From Pseudomonas lactis (GTDB lineage: Bacteria > Pseudomonadota > Gammaproteobacteria > Pseudomonadales > Pseudomonadaceae): a stretch of DNA of 64,000 nt. Where the stretch lies: positions 124,001 to 188,000 of the forward strand of contig NZ_JYLO01000012.1 of NCBI RefSeq assembly GCF_001439845.1, read 5' to 3'. This document shows positions 53,734 to 61,153 of this stretch, in pieces; within the stretch, counting starts at the first letter, position 1, and the number at the start of each line of letters is the position of its first letter. The position numbers were made by a program, and so were the translations under genes. The notes under the pieces were generated by a model that saw only the letters and a program-made list of their open reading frames with translations, ran no database searches and was not told the DNA's origin.

Positions 53734-55557
53734 TCAGTGTACAAACCCTATAGGTCTCTGCTTCCCGGCAGTTTTGAGGCGGGTTTCAGCGATGAGCGCG
53801 CTGGCCAACTCGTTCGCATTGGCGAAGGGTTTGAAGCGCGCTTGCCTGGCCACCGAGGCAAAGTCGCCTGGGGTCAATTGCTGTTCGCTTCTCAGCCGCA
53901 GGCTTGCCGTCTTGGTGGGGTCCTTGAGTTTAAGTGCCTGCAAGTGGGTGCTGAACAGCTGCTGTACCTGGGGTTGGTCCAGGTAACCAAAGTAGATTTT
54001 CATGTCGAAGCGGCGCAGCGATGCTTCGTCCAGATCACGGATCAAGTTCGTTGAGGCAATGAACAGGCCACGATAGCTTTCCATCTGGGTGAGCATTTCG
54101 TTTACCGCTGTCACTTCCCAGCTTTGCTTTGCCTTGCGTCGATCCTGCAAAAAGCTGTCGACTTCATCGAGGAGCAGTACCGCGCCGTCCTGAGTGGCTT
54201 GTGCAAAAGCTTCGGCAAGATTCTGTTCGGTCTGGCCCACATACGGGGAAACAAGATCAGATACCCGTTGCACCATCAGTGGTCTGTCCAGTTCCTGTGC
54301 TAACCAACAGCCGAAGGCGGTTTTGCCAGTGCCAGGAGGCCCGTAGAAACATAAGCGTGCTTCAGCGTGCTTGCGTAAACCTTCGACCAGACCATCGAGC
54401 GGTACATCGGTGTTGATCAGTTCAGGCGAGTAAAAGCTCGGCAATCGCTGGCCCTGTGCGCCCTCCAACTTGTCAAAACCTTGGGCTTTGAGTGTGCTGT
54501 CGACCAGGCACTCGCCCGTTGCATCAAGCTTTTTGCCGGCGCGGGGATTCAGGCTGCGGGCGATGCGAACCGCGCGAGTGATCACTGCCGGTGTTGCATG
54601 TTCATGATCGATAAGTTTCTCCACAAGCTCATTGCCCAGCTTGTCGGCGCTGCACTCCCTAATGATTTGCTCGCGCTGTGCCCGAGGCGGGTTTGGCAGG
54701 TTGATGACCAGATCAAAGCGGCGAATGTGCGCCGCATCCAGCGACTCGACACTGTTGCTCAGCCAAAAGCAGGGCAGGGCGTTTTCTTCGAGCATCCGAT
54801 TGATCCAGCCTTTCTGTGCCTTGCTGCGGGCACCCATACCCATGGGTGTGGGGCTATCGAAAATGTCTTCGATTTCATCCAGGACCAGCAGCGATTTGTG
54901 CGAATGCAAGACGCTCATGGCCGAGCGCAATGCGCACAAGCGCTGGCTGGCACTGACCGGATCGCCGTCACTGTCGGTGCAGGCGATCTCATACAGATCG
55001 GTATTCAGTGTTTTGGCGAGCAGGCGGCTCAACTGTGTCTTACCCGTACCTGGCGGGCCATAAAGCAGAGTGTTTACCCCGCTTCGGCCTTCGACCAATG
55101 CCTTGGCCAGGTAGGCTTGGGCGATATCTACGTGCTGACGCAGGTGTTCGTATTTATCGAGCCCGAGCTCACCCGGCGGGCTAAGCCTGAACGCATACTT
55201 GAACAACTCGATGGGCTCGTCCTGATTGAAACGCATCAATCCCGGCAAATCAGAATTACCCACGCTCAAGCGGCTGCTCAGGGTGGTGACCGAGCAGGAC
55301 AGGGTATTGACTTCAAGCAGACCCGACCGGACCAGTTGACCGTCGTTGCTCAGATACCGTGTCAGTTGCAGCTGTGGAATATCCAACAGGGTGCTGAGTA
55401 CAGCGAGCATGCGGTTGAAACCGAGCATTCCCAGCTCGTCGGCAGCGTTGGTGAGCGTCGGATCGGTATGCATCAGGACACAAAAACCGAGAATGCGGAG
55501 TTCCGCCGCATCAAGTTCGAGCAACTCTCCCAGCGCCTCAAGATTTTCTTCCAGCAT
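53734..55557 (-). CDS. Tandem AAA+ ATPase (main frame of a frameshifted gene)
   Basis: This 607-residue frame encodes two AAA+ domains of the Cdc48/FtsH-like classic type. Walker A motifs are GPPGTGKT at 167-174 and 406-413; Walker B motifs are LLVLDEIED and VLLLDEVDS; arginine-finger-like RRFD follows each. The N-terminal 110 residues form a helical domain. The ATG at 55557 lacks a ribosome site. The same frame upstream reads VHQLRYPD before this Met until a TGA at about 55586, and the preceding frame supplies a matching N-terminus (see 55473-55844). A one-base frameshift near 55581-55586 is likely. The WYL regulator downstream would be its partner. Confidence 0.8.
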   Translation of the reverse strand: MLEENLEALGELLELDAAELRILGFCVLMHTDPTLTNAADELGMLGFNRMLAVLSTLLDIPQLQLTRYLSNDGQLVRSGLLEVNTLSCSVTTLSSRLSVGNSDLPGLMRFNQDEPIELFKYAFRLSPPGELGLDKYEHLRQHVDIAQAYLAKALVEGRSGVNTLLYGPPGTGKTQLSRLLAKTLNTDLYEIACTDSDGDPVSASQRLCALRSAMSVLHSHKSLLVLDEIEDIFDSPTPMGMGARSKAQKGWINRMLEENALPCFWLSNSVESLDAAHIRRFDLVINLPNPPRAQREQIIRECSADKLGNELVEKLIDHEHATPAVITRAVRIARSLNPRAGKKLDATGECLVDSTLKAQGFDKLEGAQGQRLPSFYSPELINTDVPLDGLVEGLRKHAEARLCFYGPPGTGKTAFGCWLAQELDRPLMVQRVSDLVSPYVGQTEQNLAEAFAQATQDGAVLLLDEVDSFLQDRRKAKQSWEVTAVNEMLTQMESYRGLFIASTNLIRDLDEASLRRFDMKIYFGYLDQPQVQQLFSTHLQALKLKDPTKTASLRLRSEQQLTPGDFASVARQARFKPFANANELASALIAETRLKTAGKQRPIGFVH

Positions 55558-55844
55558 GTCGGGGTATCGTAGCTGGTGAACGTCTCATCAAACAGCTTGC
55601 GTTCGCCCTTCAAGCGCAAGAGCGCCTGGCGTGGGTGGAAATCCTCTTCATCGATCAGCGCTTGCAGGCCCAGTTCGATGGCCAGTTCGTCATCGTTAAA
55701 GCCATGCCGCTGGATAAGATTCCGATGCCCGCCAAGATCGAGCATCATCATGAACGACCACTTCAGGGTCAGGGCGCAGGTGTCCGCGTTATGGGGGCCG
55801 GAACTACGTACATTACTGCGATTCAGCGAACGCGGGATGGGCAC
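55473..55844 (-). pseudogene. N-terminal fragment of the AAA+ ATPase
   Basis: The frame starts at GTG 55844 with AGGAG eight bases upstream and reads MPIPRSLNRSNVRSSG ... QALLRLKGERKLFDET. Its last 30 codons overlap the ATPase frame and look like noise. Joining it to the ATPase frame with a single-base shift gives KLFDE-x-VHQLRYPDMLEENL and a protein of about 700 residues. It could instead be a separate small gene, but an 85-base overlap makes that less likely. Confidence 0.55.
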
Positions 55845-56120
55845 GACGACTACTCCTGATACTGGCAAGACATGATCATGAGGCCAAGGTGCGTCGTAAT
55901 GTGTCGCGCTCGGGTCAGGGGTGGAATGGCGATAGATGCCGTGTCGAAAGAGGCTGGCATTCTGATGCGCAGTCCTTGCTGGTGATGAATCAGAAGCAAC
56001 GGGATGGACTCTCCTCACCTCGGGATCTTGAGTGTCAGACTGCAAGTGCGAACCTCAGTCAACAGTGAGAAGGGGGCCGGATTCCCGGCGTGGAAGTCCA
56101 CGCCATCCACCACTTGAGCG

Positions 56121-56996
56121 TCAATCATTCATAAGCCAAGGCTTCAGTTCCTTGAGATTGGTCACCACGATTTGTTGCGCTTCAGGATTAGTGGTCAGGT
56201 TTCTGGGGTCGATCTGATAGCGTTGCAATACATACTTCACCAGCGCCCTGCGACTGGGCACAACTAGCTGGCCATCAACCATGCCGAAGTCGGTTTCGAT
56301 GATTGACTTCTGCGCCGCGTTCAATCGCCCATCGGCGGCAAATATCACCGGTATTTCGGTGTTCCAGTCTTCATCCAGCTCACGAGTGTTTGGCGATTCG
56401 TCGAGCAAATCCGGCTGGCCCCGTAGACGGCTGAGCACAAAGTCGCGGTACTGGGCGTTCTTCTCGCAGTAAGCCCGCACATGCCAGCGCATACCGGTGT
56501 AGACCAACGTGTGAGGGGCGATGAGACGAATTTCCACGTTAGGGGTATTGAGCGACACGTACTCGGTTTCCAGGCGCAGGCCATCGCGACACGCTTTGAG
56601 CAGCGGGCGTAGTACCTCTGGGCGAATCGGGCGATCCGGGACCTCCAGCACCTTGGTGTGGGCGTAGGCTAGGGCGAGTCCATCGATGTGCGGGGCGCGT
56701 TCGTTGTTCTGATAAAGCAGGTGCAAATAGGCGCTGGCGCTGTCGTCGATGAACAGCGGGGTGAACGTCTTGCTGGGTACGTAACCCTTTATTTTTTTGT
56801 CATATGTAAGATTTTTGGGCGCATGTTCCGTGATGTAGGTGTTGATGTCCTTGGACGCCTGCTGACGGCTGATGCCGAAGCTCTGTATCAAGTGTCCCGT
56901 GGTCAACCGGCCCTCCCACCAGGCAACTGTCTCGATCAAGCGATAGCGAAGTGCCAGGTCCCAGCGGACCTGTTCGATGGATTGTTTGCGTTTCAT
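56121..56996 (-). CDS. BrxR/CapW-like winged-helix WYL regulator
   Basis: This 291-residue protein has an N-terminal winged helix (about 20-75, TGHLIQSFGISRQQASKDINTY), a central WYL domain (about 125-200, with IAPHTLVYTGMRWHVRAYCE and FVLSRLRG) and a C-terminal WCX-like extension. Length and order match the BrxR/CapW group of regulators that repress phage-defence genes. It is divergent from a small membrane protein gene with a palindrome between them, as expected for an autoregulator. No BREX or CBASS gene is visible here. Confidence 0.8.
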   Translation of the reverse strand: MKRKQSIEQVRWDLALRYRLIETVAWWEGRLTTGHLIQSFGISRQQASKDINTYITEHAPKNLTYDKKIKGYVPSKTFTPLFIDDSASAYLHLLYQNNERAPHIDGLALAYAHTKVLEVPDRPIRPEVLRPLLKACRDGLRLETEYVSLNTPNVEIRLIAPHTLVYTGMRWHVRAYCEKNAQYRDFVLSRLRGQPDLLDESPNTRELDEDWNTEIPVIFAADGRLNAAQKSIIETDFGMVDGQLVVPSRRALVKYVLQRYQIDPRNLTTNPEAQQIVVTNLKELKPWLMND

Positions 56997-57025
56997 ACCC
57001 TCTCCATGTGCGTGAATACTTTACC

Positions 57026-57047
57026 TGTATAAGTCTACATTCTAGAC
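57026..57047. promoter_or_regulatory. Candidate operator of the WYL regulator
   Basis: Two overlapping dyads lie in the 120-base divergent gap: TGTA-N6-TACA (57026-57039) and the perfect GTCTA-N5-TAGAC (57033-57047). They lie 30-50 bases before the WYL start and 70-90 before the membrane-protein start. Confidence 0.5.
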
Positions 57048-57116
57048 CTGTCACTTAACACTACATATCTTGTGTCTGGCATTCGAAATGAATTGAAGTC
57101 ACGGAAGGAAGTGGGC

Positions 57117-57374
57117 ATGAGTATGTCGGAATTGGTTTCGACAGGGGCGTTGGTGATGATGGTGGCAATACTGCTGGTGTTACTGCATCAGTGGTTGAGG
57201 TTGCGTGACCTCTGGCAGATGGCTATGGATTGCCAAAAGAGTGCGCGCTGGGCACGGATTTGGGAGGCAGAGAACCGCGAGTTGCGTTCGGCACTGCGCG
57301 CTGAAAAAGCACACATCGAGCAGTTGCAAAGAAAGCTGGTGATTTTGCAGGAATTGATCCCGGCTGAGGGATAA
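57117..57374 (+). CDS. Small membrane-anchored coiled-coil protein
   Basis: This 85-residue protein has one N-terminal membrane helix (about 8-26, ALVMMVAILLVLLHQWL) and then a charged helix (about 45-80, ENRELRSALRAEKAHIEQLQRK) likely to form a coiled coil. AAGGAAG precedes the ATG at 57117. It ends four bases before the next gene, so the two are translated together. No family is recognised. Confidence 0.72.
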   Translation: MSMSELVSTGALVMMVAILLVLLHQWLRLRDLWQMAMDCQKSARWARIWEAENRELRSALRAEKAHIEQLQRKLVILQELIPAEG

Positions 57375-57378
57375 GGGA

Positions 57379-58437
57379 ATGGACATGAACAGACTTGAGC
57401 TGATCAAAGGTTGCCTGCTGGGTGGCGCTGTCGGTGATGCGCTTGGCGCCCCCGTGGAGTTTCTCGAGTGGCCGCTCATCGAGGCCAGGTTCGGTCCGCA
57501 GGGCATGATTGATTTTGCCCCGGCGTATGGCATCACCGGCTCCATCGGCGACAGCACGCAGATGATGCTGTTCACCGCAGAAGGCTTGCTGCGGGCATAT
57601 GTGCTTGGGAGTTCACGGCAGCCTTGCCATGTCCCCAGCATTATTCATCACGCATTGCTACGTTGGCTGACGACCCAGGATTACCCCTCGCTGATACCGG
57701 TCGCCACAGATGGCTGGCTGATCAAGGATGTGGAGCTCTGGTCGAGGCGTGCCCCCGACTCAACTTGCCTGAGTGCACTCAAGGCCAGTGGGTGGCTTGG
57801 GGCGGTTGCCGAAAACCACAGCAAAGGCAACGGTGCCTTGGTCCGTGCTGCACCCTGTGCATTCTTTGCCAATGCATTCCACCACGCGGCCCAGTCCGGA
57901 CGGCTGACGCACGGGCATCCGACATGCTATCTGGCGGCTGGGCTGTTTGCCGACATTCTTCAGCGTGTTGTCGATCGACGCGACAGCCTGGAACACGCAG
58001 TGACTCAAAGTCTGGCCAGGTATGGGCAAGTGCCTGGCATGGAAGAAACTCGCAACCTCATCGAGCGCGTGCTGTTGTACTTTTACGAGGGTTACTTGCC
58101 CACCCCGCAACGCATCGACGATTTTGGCGGTGGCTGGGTCGCAGAACAGGCGCTGGCCATCGGCCTGTGGTGCGCGCTGACCGCACGATCACTTGAAGAA
58201 GGGCTGGTCACGGCGGTCAATCACAGTGGTGACAGCAGCAGTACAGGGCTTGTCGTCGGGCACTTGTTGGGCGCGCAGTATGGCACCGCCACCGTTCCTG
58301 CTCGCTGGCTCGAGCGCCTGGAACTGCGTCAGGTGATTACGCAGGTAGCTGAAGATCTTGAACACGTTGCGCATGCGTACTGTGGGCTTGACGGCGAGTT
58401 TGATGAGCAGATTGAACTGGCGTATCCGGGGAGTTGA
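57379..58437 (+). CDS. ADP-ribosylglycohydrolase homologue with altered metal site
   Basis: This 352-residue protein is clearly of the ADP-ribosylglycohydrolase (DraG/ARH) family: GCLLGGAVGDALGAP (11-25), a TQMMLFTAEGLL helix and a C-terminal HSGDSSSTG. Active relatives bind two Mg ions through TDDT near residue 57 and D-x-D-(S/T) near 285. Here these read Gly-Asp-Ser-Thr (57-60) and Asp-Ser-Ser-Ser (285-288), so three ligands are lost. It may bind rather than cleave ADP-ribose. It follows the membrane coiled-coil gene by four bases. Confidence 0.88.
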   Translation: MDMNRLELIKGCLLGGAVGDALGAPVEFLEWPLIEARFGPQGMIDFAPAYGITGSIGDSTQMMLFTAEGLLRAYVLGSSRQPCHVPSIIHHALLRWLTTQDYPSLIPVATDGWLIKDVELWSRRAPDSTCLSALKASGWLGAVAENHSKGNGALVRAAPCAFFANAFHHAAQSGRLTHGHPTCYLAAGLFADILQRVVDRRDSLEHAVTQSLARYGQVPGMEETRNLIERVLLYFYEGYLPTPQRIDDFGGGWVAEQALAIGLWCALTARSLEEGLVTAVNHSGDSSSTGLVVGHLLGAQYGTATVPARWLERLELRQVITQVAEDLEHVAHAYCGLDGEFDEQIELAYPGS

Positions 58438-58482
58438 GCACGGTGAAGGCAGTGAACTTGCGCAGCGGAAAAGGAGCTTAAA

Positions 58483-58683
58483 ATGCCGATCAAACCCAGA
58501 CCCTTCACTTTTGAATGTGAAGGTTGTGGTTGGACGAAAACAGTGGCTCCGCAGAGTGATGCGTTGGCGCCCGGTGAGTGGATCGATCAGTGCCCGAAGT
58601 GTGGGAGCAAGGCGCTGAAGATGCGCCCTGCGGGGTGGTTTGCGGGGGCGGTGGCGGAGCTGTTGGCGCGGCGGCGATTTTGA
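58483..58683 (+). CDS. Small zinc-ribbon protein
   Basis: This 66-residue protein has two Cys pairs (CEGCG at about 12-16 and CPKCG at about 37-41) typical of a zinc ribbon, followed by a hydrophobic-amphipathic C-terminal helix. An AAAAGGAG site supports the start. It lies 45 bases after the ADP-ribosylglycohydrolase gene on the same strand. Function is unknown. Confidence 0.75.
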   Translation: MPIKPRPFTFECEGCGWTKTVAPQSDALAPGEWIDQCPKCGSKALKMRPAGWFAGAVAELLARRRF

Positions 58684-58807
58684 GCGGGTGGCGGATGACC
58701 GTAGCACCTGCCTGATCGACTAACGTACAGGCCGGGGATGTGCATCCTGGCCTGTAAGGGCCTGCTATAGGGCAGACCCGGGTTCCCAAAAGTGCGCGTT
58801 CAGGCAT

Positions 58808-61153
58808 TTAGCGGCGTATTCGAGTGCGCAGAAAGTCATCAGGCTCGGCAGAGGTTCTCGTGCGAACGAGTTCGCAAGCCTCCAAGGCTTTTCGAGCGGC
58901 CAGCTTGAGCTTTCGACGAAGGCCCTCGCATTCATCCACCAGTTTTTCCAGCCCGGAAGAATCGAACATTTGCTCAGATATGGGAAATGCTCGATCTATT
59001 CTGTCGAACAACACCGTTCCCTCTATTTCCAGCGCATCGAGCTTGAACCCGTTGAACTCGCCTTTGCGGCTCTCCAGCTGCGCTATATCGGTTTTGAGGG
59101 CCTGCTTGTAGGCATCGAACACTGCGTCGAGCTTGCTGGTAACTTTCCCGACCACATCCACTTTACGGTTGATAGAGCGCAGGAACTGGTCAAACGTCCG
59201 GCGGCTCGAGGGGTAGTCTTTCTTGCGTGTGGATGAATAGGCGCACATGCCCGCGTATTCGATACCAGCAAAGCTCAGGTCGTCGGCTACCTGATCCATG
59301 ATCTGGCTAATGTCGTCTTGAGACTTCACATCTGCCTTGTTCAGCACGATGTACAGCGACTCTCCGCGAAACGGCGTGGATTCGATGAACTCGATATCGG
59401 ACTGGTCGATGGTTCCGGCCGGGTCGAGTCCGATGACCCAGACCAGTGCCGATGCCTGATTGACCAGGGAAGCTGCAGTGCTGCGGTCGGAAGCCGCAGC
59501 CCCACCCGTATTACCAGGGTTGTAGCCGGGCGTATCGATGATGCACAGGTTGCCGAACAAGTCCGGATCCATGGGAACCTTGACGCTGATGAAGGGCAGG
59601 ATGCGCCGTAGGTCGAAGCCGAAGGCCTGGACATATTCGTGGCACATGGATGCGTACAGGCTGGGCTCCAGGTCGATGGCCCCTCCGTTATACGAATAGC
59701 CCTTGATCCGGGTTTCTTCGGAACATACAACGTAGCTGGGTACCACGGTCACCGGGTTAATGCCAGTCGCCAGTTGCACGCTTGGGTTATGGATGAAGCT
59801 GTTGACGAACGCCGACTTGCCGCTACTGAAGCCGCCAGCAATGCTCAGGATGGTTTTGCCGGCAATGCTCGGGAAGTTGTTCAGCATCTGCATCTCGGCG
59901 AGAATCGCCTGCATATCGAGCATTGCCTGGGCTTCGCCGGCCAACGACGATTCGCGACTGGCGAACTCCATGTAGTCGTGGTTGATCAGGTCGGCGAATC
60001 TATCCAGCTGTTCATTGGTGGGTGGTTGCTGGGCCAGGACTTTGCTCACCAGGGAAAATTTTTCAGTGAGCGACAGGTGTTGCTTGTTGATGTCTGCGTA
60101 GTTGTTCTCCAGGTGCTGCTGAGAGGCCTTGAGTTGCTCGGTCAGGCTTTCCAGCAAGTCGACGTTCTGCTCCGTGGACAGTAACTGGTTTTTATGTTCC
60201 TCCAGATACGTCTCCAGTTCGGCTATTTGTGCCAGTGCCTGAGCCTTGCGTTCTTCCAGCTCCGCAGCATTGGCCCGTTCTGCCTCCAGCTGGGCAGTGA
60301 GCGCTTCATTGTTCGACTCCAGCGAGCCGATTTGCGCAGCCTGCCCGGCGCACTGTTCGGTCAACCGGTGTTGGGCGTCGTTCAATGCTTCGATCTGCTG
60401 GCGCGCGTCGGACAGCGTGTGTAGAAGTTCAGCGATACGCTGTTCTTTTTCGATCAGTTCTTGCTTGCGATCTGCCAGGTGCTCTTTAAGGGAGGCGATC
60501 TCGGCAAGCGCCTGAACCTTACGCTCTTCCTGCTCTGCCGCATTGACCCGTTCTGCCTGCAACTGGGTGGTGAGCACCTCATTACGCGATTCCAGCGTGC
60601 GGATCTGCTCTGCCTGCTCGGCGCACTGATCGGTCAACATCTGTTTGACGTTATTCAGTTCTTCGAGCTGCTGTCTAGTATTGGTCAGCGTGCGCTGAAG
60701 CTCTGTGATGCACTGTTCCTTGTCGACAAGCTGCTGCTTGTGATCGGCAAGGTGCTCTTCGAGCCCTGCGATCTGGGCCAAGGCCTGAGCCTGTCGCTCT
60801 TCCAGGTCCTTCGTGTAAACCTTGGCCTGGGTCAGCGCGAGCATGGCCTTCTGGAGCTTGCTCTTCTCCTGCGCAAGGGCTTCGGCGGTCGACGCCATGT
60901 TGGCTGTTTCAACCTGCAAAGCCTCGGTAAGCGAGTCGTTGCGCGACTTCAGAAAGCCGATTTCGTCGTTCTGGCCAGCGCACTGAGTGGTCAATTGCTG
61001 ATTAGTGCTAAACAACGTGTCGAGTTGCCACTGGGCATCGTCCAGATGCCCCTTAAGTTCAGTTGCCAACTTCTTACGCTTGAACTGCCAGAACCGGGAG
61101 AGCGACTCCAGCGTCGATTGTGCCTGTTCATTGATACTTGGCGGGTTGCTCAC
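58808..61153 (-). CDS. Dynamin-like GTPase with long coiled-coil N-terminus
   Basis: This 781-residue protein has a coiled coil (about 45-370) containing tandem 91-residue repeats, then a dynamin-like GTPase domain: G1 GGFSSGKS (440-447), G3 DTPG (540-543), G4 NKAD (605-608). A helical tail follows (about 660-781). The start is GTG overlapping the upstream stop as GTGA, so translation is coupled to the gene at 61150-63393. Bacterial dynamins act on membranes in fission, fusion or repair and in some cases in phage tolerance. It is cytoplasmic, with no signal or membrane helix. Confidence 0.85.
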   Translation of the reverse strand: MSNPPSINEQAQSTLESLSRFWQFKRKKLATELKGHLDDAQWQLDTLFSTNQQLTTQCAGQNDEIGFLKSRNDSLTEALQVETANMASTAEALAQEKSKLQKAMLALTQAKVYTKDLEERQAQALAQIAGLEEHLADHKQQLVDKEQCITELQRTLTNTRQQLEELNNVKQMLTDQCAEQAEQIRTLESRNEVLTTQLQAERVNAAEQEERKVQALAEIASLKEHLADRKQELIEKEQRIAELLHTLSDARQQIEALNDAQHRLTEQCAGQAAQIGSLESNNEALTAQLEAERANAAELEERKAQALAQIAELETYLEEHKNQLLSTEQNVDLLESLTEQLKASQQHLENNYADINKQHLSLTEKFSLVSKVLAQQPPTNEQLDRFADLINHDYMEFASRESSLAGEAQAMLDMQAILAEMQMLNNFPSIAGKTILSIAGGFSSGKSAFVNSFIHNPSVQLATGINPVTVVPSYVVCSEETRIKGYSYNGGAIDLEPSLYASMCHEYVQAFGFDLRRILPFISVKVPMDPDLFGNLCIIDTPGYNPGNTGGAAASDRSTAASLVNQASALVWVIGLDPAGTIDQSDIEFIESTPFRGESLYIVLNKADVKSQDDISQIMDQVADDLSFAGIEYAGMCAYSSTRKKDYPSSRRTFDQFLRSINRKVDVVGKVTSKLDAVFDAYKQALKTDIAQLESRKGEFNGFKLDALEIEGTVLFDRIDRAFPISEQMFDSSGLEKLVDECEGLRRKLKLAARKALEACELVRTRTSAEPDDFLRTRIRR
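60131..60805 (-). repeat. 273-bp tandem repeats within the coiled-coil region
   Basis: Two full 91-codon units (60533-60805 and 60260-60532) and a partial third (60131-60259) encode residues 117-341 of the dynamin-like protein. Each begins (L/Q)EERxxQALAxIA and the full ones end QAERVNAAE or EAERANAAE. A weaker half-copy precedes them (residues 51-90). Confidence 0.85.

Noticed and set aside
56121..58683. BREX or CBASS locus
   Set aside because: Only the regulator resembles those systems; no BREX core gene, cyclase or CBASS effector is visible.
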